Origin: Candidatus Cloacimonadota bacterium
GTDB taxonomy: Bacteria; Cloacimonadota; Cloacimonadia; Cloacimonadales; JAQVBK01
Assembly: GCA_028690365.1 (NCBI GenBank)
Contig: JAQVBK010000006.1
Location: forward strand, 1-36,379
Direction: 5' to 3'
DNA length: 36,379 bases
This document shows, piece by piece, positions 1 to 8,648 of the stretch (position 1 is the first letter of the stretch; each line of letters starts with the position of its first letter). A program made the translations under genes and the position numbers. The notes beneath the pieces are model-generated. The model was not told the DNA's origin and ran no database searches. It saw nothing but the letters and a program-made list of their open reading frames with translations.

Positions 1-1290
1 ATAAGTGACATTGTTTGAAAAAGAAGATAGCTTAGCTGTGTTCTTATACACATCCTGATATTCAACTCTCACATTATAGACAACCCCATAAGCTAAAGAA
101 TTGAAGTAATTCAAGTCGACTTCATCAGCATCTGAATCATTACCAAAGTTATCACCTGCTAAAGTTACTGAATTATTCCCTTGATTATGATAATCTGGTT
201 TTAACTTAACCCTTGCTCTAGTAACAATCGCTCTTGAGGATGTTTCATAAAGGAAATTTATCCAGACATTATCAGCATTTTCAGGTAAGTTATAGTCTAT
301 AGTCAGATCATATGCGCTTATTTCTAAAACCGGACTAGAAGTAAAAGAATCCGTTTGACCATCAAAAGTGACAGTACTCGCAGAAGCGGTTGTGGCATAA
401 CCATTTTGCAGCTCATCGTCATAAGAAACTATTACATAATAAGCTGTATTATGAACCAAGGTTGAATTAGTTTCGTTCAGCGAAGAGACATCTGAATCTT
501 CAGTGGTAAACGGATAAGTTAATGTGACTGTATGGGCATTTCCGCTATTGTAGGTGTCATTTCCTGCGATACTCAAAAAAGTGCGGTCTGAACCAATTGT
601 ATTATCTACGGAAAAATAAATTCTCACTGAATTGGAGTATCCATCTTCCGGTAAATTGTAGCTAACACTTATTTCTGATGCTGACGTCTGTGACCATGAG
701 ACGTTGGTGGGAGCTTCGGTGGAAGAATCTACAGGAAGAGTCATATAAGAAAAAAAAGTTGTAGAATAGTCAGTGGTATATATTCTATCAGAGGTTATTT
801 GGTTTGCATCAGTATCTTCTCCATACAGTCTTGCTCTAAGTCCGAATGATTTTGCTCCCAAAGGAGGAGTGGGTAATGTAAAAGTACAATAATCTATCTC
901 ATTTGTACCCGGATCTCCATTTCCAAGTTCAGTAACAGTTACATACGAGTTGGATATTGCTGATGTTGTACCTACAACTGGAGTTGAAGTATCATACCAA
1001 TATATTCGAACCTGATTAAGAGTCGTCGAATAATTAAATCCATATACTAAATCTACATCACCAGAGGTTGAATAATCAACCCTGATTTTTACTAGATCTC
1101 CGCCTTCACAACTTTGCCCGCCTACGGTATTCTTTTGAATTCCATATTGATTAATAGTAATTGTCTGTCCCCAAATCAATCCGACCATCAACATCATAAC
1201 AGCTAAAAATATCATTCTTTTACTTAATATCCCGGAAGGGGTTAAACGATTTAGTGAGTTAATAAAACTACCACATAAAATCTTTTTCAT
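1..1290 (-). CDS. Secreted protein with Ig/FN3-like repeats, 3' end outside window
   Basis: This reading frame is open from an ATG at 1290 to the window edge (430 codons, no stop), so it is partial and missing from the ORF track. A strong GGAGGAAT ribosome site lies just before the start. The N-terminus has a long polar stretch, then a hydrophobic core (MIFLAVMMLMVGLIWGQ), read as a signal peptide ending near the WGQ. The rest is rich in Ser, Thr, Asn and Tyr. Two diverged units of roughly 100 residues are visible: each opens with a strand like YNLPE and contains SIAGND or TLAGDN, then a segment like TAYYVIVSYDDE or VVYNVRVEYQDV. This suggests beta-sandwich Ig/FN3-type domains in a large exported or surface protein. 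The C-terminus, where a sorting signal could lie, is not visible. The exact function is unknown. Confidence 0.8.
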   Translation of the reverse strand, partial: MKKILCGSFINSLNRLTPSGILSKRMIFLAVMMLMVGLIWGQTITINQYGIQKNTVGGQSCEGGDLVKIRVDYSTSGDVDLVYGFNYSTTLNQVRIYWYDTSTPVVGTTSAISNSYVTVTELGNGDPGTNEIDYCTFTLPTPPLGAKSFGLRARLYGEDTDANQITSDRIYTTDYSTTFFSYMTLPVDSSTEAPTNVSWSQTSASEISVSYNLPEDGYSNSVRIYFSVDNTIGSDRTFLSIAGNDTYNSGNAHTVTLTYPFTTEDSDVSSLNETNSTLVHNTAYYVIVSYDDELQNGYATTASASTVTFDGQTDSFTSSPVLEISAYDLTIDYNLPENADNVWINFLYETSSRAIVTRARVKLKPDYHNQGNNSVTLAGDNFGNDSDADEVDLNYFNSLAYGVVYNVRVEYQDVYKNTAKLSSFSNNVTY

Positions 1291-1403
1291 TATTCCTCCA
1301 AAATGTATCATTTTTTTATTCTTTTTTCTTTTAAAGAGCATATTGCAACACAACAAAAATATATGAGATGTATCTGTCAATTATAAAATTAGCAACGAAA
1401 AGA

Positions 1404-1418
1404 AATTGCGAAGCAATT
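1404..1418. repeat. Hairpin around GCGAAGC
   Basis: AATTGC-GAA-GCAATT is a perfect 6-bp stem with a GAA loop. Its core GCGAAGC is known as an exceptionally stable DNA mini-hairpin. It lies in non-coding DNA next to the GGATTAG repeats and may be part of the same repeat family. No function is assigned. Confidence 0.6.
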
Positions 1419-1438
1419 AACGAAAAAAAGTAGAATCA

Positions 1439-1466
1439 GGATTAGCAGGACTGAAGGATTAGCAGG
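1439..1466. repeat. Direct repeat of GGATTAGCAGG, two copies
   Basis: GGATTAGCAGG occurs at 1439-1449 and 1456-1466, exact copies 17 bp apart. The GGATTAG core recurs three more times about 150 bp further on. Confidence 0.7.
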
Positions 1467-1565
1467 TTTTTTTAACTAAGATACTTTTCTTTCTGGGATT
1501 TTTTTGTTTGAAATAATCAATTATGAATTAGAGAAATTATCATTCTCTTTTCTGATTCCAAGATA

Positions 1566-1575
1566 GGGGGGGGGG
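1566..1575. repeat. Homopolymer tract of ten G
   Basis: A run of ten G, rare in DNA this AT-rich. It lies between the guaA 3' side and the promoter side of the secreted-protein gene, about 275 bp from the latter's start. Such tracts are prone to slippage, and an assembly or read error in its length is also possible. Confidence 0.8.
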
Positions 1576-1613
1576 AAAGAGTTAAAGACAGATTTTAAAC
1601 GTTACTAATCAGG

Positions 1614-1693
1614 GGATTAGTGACGAGAGGTAGGTTTTTAAGATTACAAATCGGTGGATTAGTAACGAGATGTATCAGAGGATTAGTAGCGAG
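1614..1693. repeat. Degenerate GGATTAGTnnCGAG repeats, three copies
   Basis: GGATTAGTGACGAG (1614-1627), GGATTAGTAACGAG (1656-1669) and GGATTAGTAGCGAG (1680-1693) differ only at two adjacent positions. Spacing is irregular (42 and 24 bp). An inverted partial copy, GTTACTAATC at 1601-1610, can pair with the second copy. Confidence 0.75.
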
Positions 1694-1746
1694 GGGAATA
1701 GAATAAGCTTTGAAGGTTAGCTGGTGATTGTCGGAGAGTTGGTAAT

Positions 1747-1773
1747 GGGGAGAATTCGGTAAAAATTCTCCCC
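1747..1773 (-). terminator. guaA: Strong hairpin downstream of guaA
   Basis: GGGGAGAATT and AATTCTCCCC form a perfect 10-bp stem around a 7-nt loop, beginning 48 bp after the guaA stop on the minus strand. The position suggests a transcript end or a 3'-stabilising hairpin for tatD-guaA. No U-run follows on either strand, so it is not a textbook intrinsic terminator. Confidence 0.45.
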
Positions 1774-1820
1774 AAAATTAATACTGCACTATAAAATTAG
1801 ATTATTCTTTAGGTTGGATA

Positions 1821-3362
1821 CTACTCCCATTCAATGGTGGCTGGAGGTTTTGAGCTTATATCGTAAACTACCCGGTTGATTCCATTGACTTCGTTAATCA
1901 GTCGATTCGATACCCGTTTTAAAAACCAGTAGGGAAGTTCGGTCCAGTCTGCCGTCATTCCGTCAACACTGTTAACAGCTCTGAGAGCGCAAACATTTTC
2001 ATAAGTTCTTTCATCACCCATAACGCCGACGCTCTGAATGGGCAGAAGCACTGCGAAAGCCTGCCAGGTTGTTTTATATAATCCGTGTTTATGCAGTTCC
2101 TCAATGAAAATAGTATCGATATCCTGAAGCAGTCTCACTTTTTCTCGGGAAACGTCACTTATTATTCTGATGGCTAAGCCTGGTCCCGGGAAGGGATGTC
2201 TATCTACTAATTTTGCCGGTAATCCCAGATTTCTGCCTACTTCTCTGACTTCATCTTTAAATAATTCTCTGAGAGGTTCAACCAGTTTGAGATTCATTTT
2301 CTCCGGTAAACCGCCCACATTGTGATGAGATTTGATAGTAGCGGAAGGTCCTTTGAAAGAGACGCTTTCGATGACATCAGGATACAGGGTTCCCTGTGCC
2401 AGAAAAGCAGCTTCAGGATGTTTCAGAGCCTCTTTTTCGAAAATCTCTATAAAGGTGTTGCCAATTATTTTTCGCTTTTGTTCAGGATCGGCAATTCCTC
2501 CCAACTTTTCTAGAAATATATCTTCAGCATTAACCGTAATAAGTTCCATATTAAACGCTGACTTGAAAGCTTTATCTACTTCTGCTGCTTCATTTTTTCG
2601 CAGTAATCCGGTATCTACCAAAATCGGGATCAGGTTTTTTCCGATAGCTTTGTAGAGTAGCGCAGCTGTTACCGAAGAGTCAACGCCACCGCTTAGTCCC
2701 AGTATTACTTTCTGTTGACCCACCATTTGTCTGATTTCATTGATTGAAGATTCGATAAAAGAGGAAGCAGTCCAATCTTTAGAAAAATGGGCAATTCGGA
2801 TAAGGAAATTTTCCAGCATTTTTTCTCCACCGACTGTGTGAACTACTTCAGGGTGAAACTGAAGGGCAATAATTGGTTTATCTTGGTGAGCAATTGCGGC
2901 ATAGGGAGAATTTTCGCTAAAAGCTATTCGGTGAAATTCTTCTGATAATTCAGCTACTGCGTCACCGTGGCTCATCCAGACTTCTTCGAATTTCCCGAGA
3001 TTGTGGAAAATTGAACTATGATCGATGATTTCTATACGGGTGTGTCCGTATTCTTTTTTCTCAGCTCTCACAACTTTTCCGCCAAATACAGAGGTAATCA
3101 ACTGCATTCCATAACAAATGGCTAAAATTGGAAGATTCATTTCCAGAATTCTTTGATCTGGAATAGGTGATGAAGGCATGTTGACTGAAAATGGACTGCC
3201 GGATAAGACAATAGCTTTTGGTGATTTTGCAACTACTTCCTCAAAACTGATGTTGAAAGGAACGATTTCGCAGTAAATCTTCAGTTTTCGGATTTTTTTG
3301 GCGATAAGCTGTGTATACTGGGATCCAAAGTCCAATATAAGTACAAGTTCATGGTTGGTCAT
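1821..3362 (-). CDS. guaA: GMP synthase (glutamine-hydrolysing)
   Basis: Converts XMP, glutamine and ATP to GMP, the last step of guanine nucleotide synthesis, in the cytoplasm. At 513 residues it has the usual bacterial two-domain length. The N-terminal class I amidotransferase domain carries the nucleophile Cys83 in AICYGMQ and the His170/Glu172 pair in QFHPEV. The ATP pyrophosphatase domain has the P-loop SGGVDSS at 224-230. The C-terminal dimerisation domain ends in the typical YDISSKPPATIEWE. The ATG start is preceded by GAGGAG. It follows the TatD-family gene by 27 bp on the same strand, so the two are probably cotranscribed. All catalytic residues I can check are present. Confidence 0.98.
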   Translation of the reverse strand: MTNHELVLILDFGSQYTQLIAKKIRKLKIYCEIVPFNISFEEVVAKSPKAIVLSGSPFSVNMPSSPIPDQRILEMNLPILAICYGMQLITSVFGGKVVRAEKKEYGHTRIEIIDHSSIFHNLGKFEEVWMSHGDAVAELSEEFHRIAFSENSPYAAIAHQDKPIIALQFHPEVVHTVGGEKMLENFLIRIAHFSKDWTASSFIESSINEIRQMVGQQKVILGLSGGVDSSVTAALLYKAIGKNLIPILVDTGLLRKNEAAEVDKAFKSAFNMELITVNAEDIFLEKLGGIADPEQKRKIIGNTFIEIFEKEALKHPEAAFLAQGTLYPDVIESVSFKGPSATIKSHHNVGGLPEKMNLKLVEPLRELFKDEVREVGRNLGLPAKLVDRHPFPGPGLAIRIISDVSREKVRLLQDIDTIFIEELHKHGLYKTTWQAFAVLLPIQSVGVMGDERTYENVCALRAVNSVDGMTADWTELPYWFLKRVSNRLINEVNGINRVVYDISSKPPATIEWE

Positions 3363-3389
3363 ATTTGACTCCTCTATTTATTAATTTTC

Positions 3390-4148
3390 CTATTTATTAT
3401 TTGTCAGAAAGAATTGAACAGCATTTTGAAAAGATTGGTCTGCAATCAATTTAGGTGGAACCATTCTTATTTCAGAAATTTTTTCAATGATATATCTTAG
3501 CATGGCAGGATTATTTCTTTTCCCGCGGAAAGGTACAGGAGCAAGATAAGGAGAGTCGGTTTCGACAAAGAATTGTTCTTTGGGTACATATCTGATAACA
3601 GCATCAAGCAAGCTATTTTTGTAAGTGACCGTTCCGGTGAATGATATATTCCAGCCTTTTTCAATAACCCGTTTGGCAAAATTAATGTCTCCCGAAAAAC
3701 AATGAAACACAACTTTTACCGGATTGTATTCATTGAGTATGCTAAAAGTCTCTTCATGGGCATCTCTGTCATGAATTACGATAGGCAGCCTATTTTTAAC
3801 TGCGATTTCGATTTGTTTTCTGAACACGTCGATTTGAGTCTGTTTTGGAGAAATATTCCGGTAAAAATCCAGTCCGATTTCACCTATTGCTACAACTTTT
3901 TTATCCTTCAATAATGGTAAAATTACAGATTCATCGAAATCCTCAGCATCATGTGGATGGTAGCCAACAGTAGCATAGATGTTTTCGTATTTCTCAGCGA
4001 GCTTCACTGAGGCAATTGAAGTTTCTTTATCGACGCCAACGTTGACAATATATTCTATACCCTGTCTAAAACATTCACTAATTATCTGATCTCTGTCAGA
4101 ATTGTAATCTTTGAAATCAAGATGGGCATGAGTCTCAAATATTTTCAT
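3390..4148 (-). CDS. tatD: TatD-family metal-dependent hydrolase (DNase)
   Basis: A 252-residue TIM-barrel hydrolase of the TatD/YcfH family, members of which are Mg-dependent 3'-5' exonucleases linked to DNA repair or D-Tyr-tRNA-related clean-up. Metal and catalytic residues are all present: His7, His9 and Asp11 in THAHLDF, Glu90 in GEIGLDFYR, His126 in VIHDRDAH, His149 in FHCFSG and Asp198 in ETDSPYL. Length is normal. AGAGGT lies just before the ATG. It is the first gene of the tatD-guaA pair and diverges from the sigma-54 regulator across a 243-bp gap. The family is certain; the exact substrate is not. Confidence 0.93.
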   Translation of the reverse strand: MKIFETHAHLDFKDYNSDRDQIISECFRQGIEYIVNVGVDKETSIASVKLAEKYENIYATVGYHPHDAEDFDESVILPLLKDKKVVAIGEIGLDFYRNISPKQTQIDVFRKQIEIAVKNRLPIVIHDRDAHEETFSILNEYNPVKVVFHCFSGDINFAKRVIEKGWNISFTGTVTYKNSLLDAVIRYVPKEQFFVETDSPYLAPVPFRGKRNNPAMLRYIIEKISEIRMVPPKLIADQSFQNAVQFFLTNNK

Positions 4149-4391
4149 ATTACCTCTTTCAAAGAAATGTTTTTTTTAAAACACTTTATTTTTTTTTGCC
4201 GTCAAAAATTCAGGAAATAGTTAATTTGCTTTACACCTGAAAACTTTGTTGACAAATTATTGAACAAAAACTTTTTAAGCAATCAAAGTCACATTTTTTT
4301 GAGGGTAGAATACTTCAAGAATTATTTCGAATTATTTGTGCTTTAAGCTGGAGTAATTTAATCATAGATAAGATTCTAAAAGGGAGTTGAA
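4149..4391. promoter_or_regulatory. Divergent promoter region of tatD-guaA and the regulator
   Basis: This AT-rich gap separates divergent genes and must hold both promoters. A consensus -35 hexamer TTGACA lies at 4249-4254 on the plus strand, but the hexamers 17-19 bp downstream (TTTTTA, TTTAAG) are weak -10 matches, so the exact promoter is uncertain. No sigma-54 element with correct spacing was found. Confidence 0.35.
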
Positions 4392-7300
4392 ATGATCAAA
4401 TACAAATCTGTACTGGGGAATTTCAGAAGAGATGATATAATTGAAAAAATTTTGCAAAATTTACAGATTGATGAGAGTAGAATTATTGAAATTACCGGAA
4501 CTTCGGGAACAGGGAAAACTCATCTTTATAGAAATTTGCGAGAAGAACTAAAAAGACAGAAAATTGAGTGTTTGCGCTTTTTCCCTCGTCAGTTTAAGTT
4601 TAACAATTTTGCTCTACTGTTGGAAATACTTTGTGGTGTTAAGAAACAAGAATTGATAAAATATGCAGAAAAAGCACAAATCATGAAAGTCGATATGAAA
4701 TATGATTTTTTCTACTTTCTCACCGAAGCACTTTCTCAGGAGAAACGTTTACAGTCAAAATTGGTGATAGTTGATGACTTCGATTTACTTGACCAATATA
4801 CTAAAGATTTTGTTCAATATATATGTAATTACGATAAATCATTCAATATAAAATTCGTGGTTTTTAATACCAAGGAGATGTTCGCTAATTCTATTAAAAT
4901 TAAAATCGATTATTTAAGTCACGAAGAGATAAGCTCAATTATTTCCGGTATAAATCTACAGGGAGATCTAAACAAAGATGTATCTGCCGATATTTTGCAA
5001 AACATAACGGGAGGAAATGTATATCTTCTGGAGTCTCTGTTACGGACTATTGCAGGTAAGAATGATTATAATCTGACTGATTATTTCGAAGTGAAAATTA
5101 CTGTGTCGGGACTCTACGAAGAAAAACTTAATGAGATATCTGATGACTTAAAACAGATTATGTGTGCAATATATCTTCTGGAAGATCAAGCCGATGTGAA
5201 CAATATCAATATAATTCTGCAGAAAGAAATATCTTTGGATAAATTTGACCAATTAGTGGAAGAAGGTTTAATTTATTTCGATACCAACCATTATCGAATT
5301 GCTAAACATACTAGTTTTCAGGTCTACCTGACAAAATTCAGGAAAAAGGATTTGTGTAAGCTCTATAAACAAGCAATGGCTCTTTCTGAATTAGTTAGTT
5401 GTTTAAAGCAGCCAAAGTATTACTATGATCTGGATATTTATGATGAAGAAGTTTATTCAGAAATTGAGAGAGAACTTTTGCTGCTGAAAGATTTTGAAAA
5501 TCTACAATTGGTTTATTCAAAAATGCTTGAGATGGAGAATAATAGCCGCAAAAAGGCAAAAATCTTTGAAAAAATGGGGATTGCCTACGAAAAACTCAAC
5601 AATATCGAAGCTGCTGCTGAATTTTTTAGACAAGCTCTAAAGATAACTTCGGAGTATGGATTGCCGGTAGAGGAAATTATCTATCATCTTGTCACTGATT
5701 TAAATTCCATAAATTCGCACACTTTTGCATTAGAAATTATTAGAAAATATTCCCCTGAATCAATAGACTATTACTGGAAATGCAGGATAATAATGCAAAA
5801 AGCTCAGATACTTCTTGATTTGGAAAATATTGAAGAAGGAATGAGCGAGCTTGATAAGTTAGCTACTCAGATTAGAGATATTGAGAACGAAAGAGACCGA
5901 ATATTCATTTCTGCTGAGAGAAAAAGACTTCTGGGCAAGTTCAACTATTTTCAAAACAATATGAATCTTGCTGACGAGAACTTTAAAGAAGCTGAAAAGC
6001 TTTATAGCTCAATAGACGATTATTCCGGAATTGCAGCAGTTGCCAACAATCTTGGAGTAGTTGTAATGTCTCATGGTGATTGGAAAGAAGCAGAAAGGTT
6101 CTTTTTAAAAAGCATAGAATTTGAAAAAAAAGTATACAATCAGAATGGAATATCAGTTTGCTATAACAATCTTGGTGGTTTGATGTGTGATATGGGAGAG
6201 CTCACTAAATCCCTTTACTATCTTAATGAAGCTCTAAAGATTCAGAGTATGTTTAATGATAGATATAAAATTACTTTCATTTATCATAATATTGGTGTTA
6301 CCTGTATGGAAAATGGTATGTACAGAGACGCCGAGAATGCTTTTAAAAATGCTTTAGAGATATCTCTGAGTTTTAATTTGTACAGAAATATTGTCGCATC
6401 CTATTATCATCTTGGAGCATTAAACTTTAAAACCGGCAAATGGAAAAAAGCGATTGATTATTATGAACTGGCTATAGCAAAATCTCAGGAGAACAATTTC
6501 CTGGAAGGGATGTGCAAGGCTTACAATAACCTTGGCGAGCTTTATGAGAAGCGAAGCGAATATAATCTTGCTTATGACCTTTATTTCAAAGGAGTAGAAA
6601 TTCTGCCTGATGTTAAGGATGATTTTCTCAAAGCAGAGCTTTATGGCAATCTGGGTAGTGTTCTTACTCATCTACATAATTATGGCGAAGCTTATCCTTA
6701 TTTGGTCGAAAGTTATGATTATTTTAAAAGTCTCGATGCAAAAGATAAAATCATTGAGGCAAATCAAAAATATGCTTTTTATTTCATCCAAACACGAAAT
6801 TTTGAAAGTGCTGCATACTATATAAACTCCGCAATAAAAACAGCCAAAGAACTGAAAATGGAGTTTGAATTAGGTAAGGCTTATTACATAAGGTCTTTCC
6901 TACAAAGTTCCAAAAATGAGGCAATTAATGATATCAAGTTGGCAATAGAACTATTTATAAAAACAAATAATAATTTTGAGCTGGCTTTAACTAATTATCA
7001 CTATGCTAATCTTTTGGCAGAGGGAGAAGATACATGGGAACAAGCACTTCAAATTCTTTCTGAGAATAAAAAAATAATCAAGGAATTTGATTCAATTAGT
7101 CTCCTGGAAAAAAATGATTACTTGATAAACAAAATCACCAAGGATAGATCTGTAGAGTTAAAAGAATCAAAGTATCATGAATCACTTCTCAGTAAATTTT
7201 ATGAGATAACTGAGAAATTAAATCTGATAAACGATTTTGATAATTTGCTGGTTGCTTCGCTTGACTTACTGGTAGAAATTTCAGAATCAGACGGTGGAAT

Positions 7301-8648
7301 ATTGTGCCTTTACAATCTAAGAGATGCCGGTAATAATTGGGAATATAAAATTTTCAACTCTTTTTCTGAACAACAGGAAGATGCTGATGAATTTTTCAAC
7401 GTTATTACCGAAACTTTTGAAAACAATAAGACATTAAATTATCAACAACCTCATTTTGCAGCGAATTACAATAGCATAATTAGTTTTCCTCTTAGAATAA
7501 GAAACAAGACTCAGGGGGTTATTTTACTCTTTTGTAAACATGGCAATCATTATTTTACCAAGAAGATTATCAATCTTATTAGTGCTCTTTGCAATCAGGT
7601 TATTGTGACAATAGAAAATCTAAGACAATGCAATCTGGAGAAATCTCATGCAATAATCAGAGAAGAATTACTTACAGCATCAAATTTTACTAATATTGTC
7701 GGTAAGAGCAGCAGAATTGAACGAATATTTGAGTTGATTGAAAAGATTAAAGATACTCCTACTACTGTATTGATTGAGGGAGAAAGCGGGACAGGTAAAG
7801 AACTTATCGCCAGGGCAATTCATTTTAACAGTAACAGAAAAAATAAAAAATTTGTTGCCCAATACTGCGGAGCTTTACCGGAGACCCTTCTGGAAAGCGA
7901 GTTATTCGGTCATGTTAAAGGCTCTTTCACCGGAGCTGCCTATGATAAAAAAGGGTTGTTCGAGATTGCGGACGGAGGAACCTTCTTTTTGGATGAAATC
8001 GGAGACATAAGTCTTTCTATTCAAGCAAAACTGTTACGATTTCTTCAGGAAGGAGAGATAAAAAGAGTAGGTTCAACTAAAACTAATAAAGTAGATGTAC
8101 GGGTTATTTGTGCTACCAATGTATCTCTGAAACAAAAAGTAGAAAAGGGCGAATTCAGATTAGACTTGTATTACCGTCTGAATGTAATAAAAATTGATAT
8201 GCCGTCACTTAAGGAACGTAAATCAGACATACCGCTTCTTGCTATACACTTTCTCGATAAATACAATAAGCGAGTTATGAAAGATATTAAAGGTATAACT
8301 GATGAAACTATGAAACATCTGGTCAGATGTGATTGGCCCGGCAATGTCAGACAACTTGAAAACGAAATTGAAAGAGCTGTTACTCTGGCAGAACCCAATT
8401 CATTTATCAGACCTGTAGACTTATCAGAAGAAGTATTTAAACTGGCTCAGCAAAAAGAAACTATTGATATTCTGGAAGTAGTTCCTTTGAAGGATGCTTT
8501 GGAAAAACTTGAAATTCAAATGATAAATGATGCTTTGGAAAGATCTGGCTGGAATCAGACCAGAGCTGCAAAAGAACTTGGTTTGAGTAGGCAGGGACTT
8601 ATAAAAAAAATGAAGAGATACGGATTCGATAAGATAGATGAAAGCTGA
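4392..8648 (+). CDS. Sigma-54-dependent activator with N-terminal ATPase, TPR and GAF domains
   Basis: A very large (1418-residue) bacterial enhancer-binding protein. In order: an N-terminal P-loop ATPase (GTSGTGKT at 36-43, with VIVDDFD as probable Walker B), of the AAA/STAND type; TPR-like helical repeats from about 400 to 900 (recurring patterns such as YNNLGELYEK and YHNIGVTCME); a GAF-like domain around 940-1075; a sigma-54 AAA+ domain with GESGTGKE near 1130, the sigma-54 contact loop GSFTGA and GGTFFLDEIGD; and a Fis-type helix-turn-helix at the C-terminus (GWNQTRAAKELGLSRQGL). GGGAG precedes the ATG. The last 11 bp overlap dinG. It probably activates sigma-54 promoters in response to an unknown ligand or partner protein. 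Domain calls in the central and C-terminal parts are firm; targets are unknown. Confidence 0.93.
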   Translation: MIKYKSVLGNFRRDDIIEKILQNLQIDESRIIEITGTSGTGKTHLYRNLREELKRQKIECLRFFPRQFKFNNFALLLEILCGVKKQELIKYAEKAQIMKVDMKYDFFYFLTEALSQEKRLQSKLVIVDDFDLLDQYTKDFVQYICNYDKSFNIKFVVFNTKEMFANSIKIKIDYLSHEEISSIISGINLQGDLNKDVSADILQNITGGNVYLLESLLRTIAGKNDYNLTDYFEVKITVSGLYEEKLNEISDDLKQIMCAIYLLEDQADVNNINIILQKEISLDKFDQLVEEGLIYFDTNHYRIAKHTSFQVYLTKFRKKDLCKLYKQAMALSELVSCLKQPKYYYDLDIYDEEVYSEIERELLLLKDFENLQLVYSKMLEMENNSRKKAKIFEKMGIAYEKLNNIEAAAEFFRQALKITSEYGLPVEEIIYHLVTDLNSINSHTFALEIIRKYSPESIDYYWKCRIIMQKAQILLDLENIEEGMSELDKLATQIRDIENERDRIFISAERKRLLGKFNYFQNNMNLADENFKEAEKLYSSIDDYSGIAAVANNLGVVVMSHGDWKEAERFFLKSIEFEKKVYNQNGISVCYNNLGGLMCDMGELTKSLYYLNEALKIQSMFNDRYKITFIYHNIGVTCMENGMYRDAENAFKNALEISLSFNLYRNIVASYYHLGALNFKTGKWKKAIDYYELAIAKSQENNFLEGMCKAYNNLGELYEKRSEYNLAYDLYFKGVEILPDVKDDFLKAELYGNLGSVLTHLHNYGEAYPYLVESYDYFKSLDAKDKIIEANQKYAFYFIQTRNFESAAYYINSAIKTAKELKMEFELGKAYYIRSFLQSSKNEAINDIKLAIELFIKTNNNFELALTNYHYANLLAEGEDTWEQALQILSENKKIIKEFDSISLLEKNDYLINKITKDRSVELKESKYHESLLSKFYEITEKLNLINDFDNLLVASLDLLVEISESDGGILCLYNLRDAGNNWEYKIFNSFSEQQEDADEFFNVITETFENNKTLNYQQPHFAANYNSIISFPLRIRNKTQGVILLFCKHGNHYFTKKIINLISALCNQVIVTIENLRQCNLEKSHAIIREELLTASNFTNIVGKSSRIERIFELIEKIKDTPTTVLIEGESGTGKELIARAIHFNSNRKNKKFVAQYCGALPETLLESELFGHVKGSFTGAAYDKKGLFEIADGGTFFLDEIGDISLSIQAKLLRFLQEGEIKRVGSTKTNKVDVRVICATNVSLKQKVEKGEFRLDLYYRLNVIKIDMPSLKERKSDIPLLAIHFLDKYNKRVMKDIKGITDETMKHLVRCDWPGNVRQLENEIERAVTLAEPNSFIRPVDLSEEVFKLAQQKETIDILEVVPLKDALEKLEIQMINDALERSGWNQTRAAKELGLSRQGLIKKMKRYGFDKIDES

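Larger units (their letters stand above)
1291..1820. other. 530-bp non-coding stretch with short repeats
   Basis: No credible gene is seen on either strand. The stretch holds the upstream region of the secreted-protein gene (up to about 1400), a GCGAAGC mini-hairpin, two clusters of GGATTAG-type repeats, a run of ten G and a strong inverted repeat close to the guaA stop. Local composition is patchy and G-rich on the plus strand between about 1560 and 1750, unlike the AT-rich surroundings. Confidence 0.75.

Noticed and set aside
1439-1693. CRISPR array
   Set aside because: Repeats are only 11-14 bp, spacing is irregular and no cas genes are present.
2332-2655. 107-residue plus-strand open frame
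   Set aside because: It is a shadow of guaA, with no ribosome site or recognisable domain.
4213-4230. Sigma-54 element before the large regulator (GG ... TTGCT)
   Set aside because: The GG to GC spacing is three bases too long for a -24/-12 promoter.
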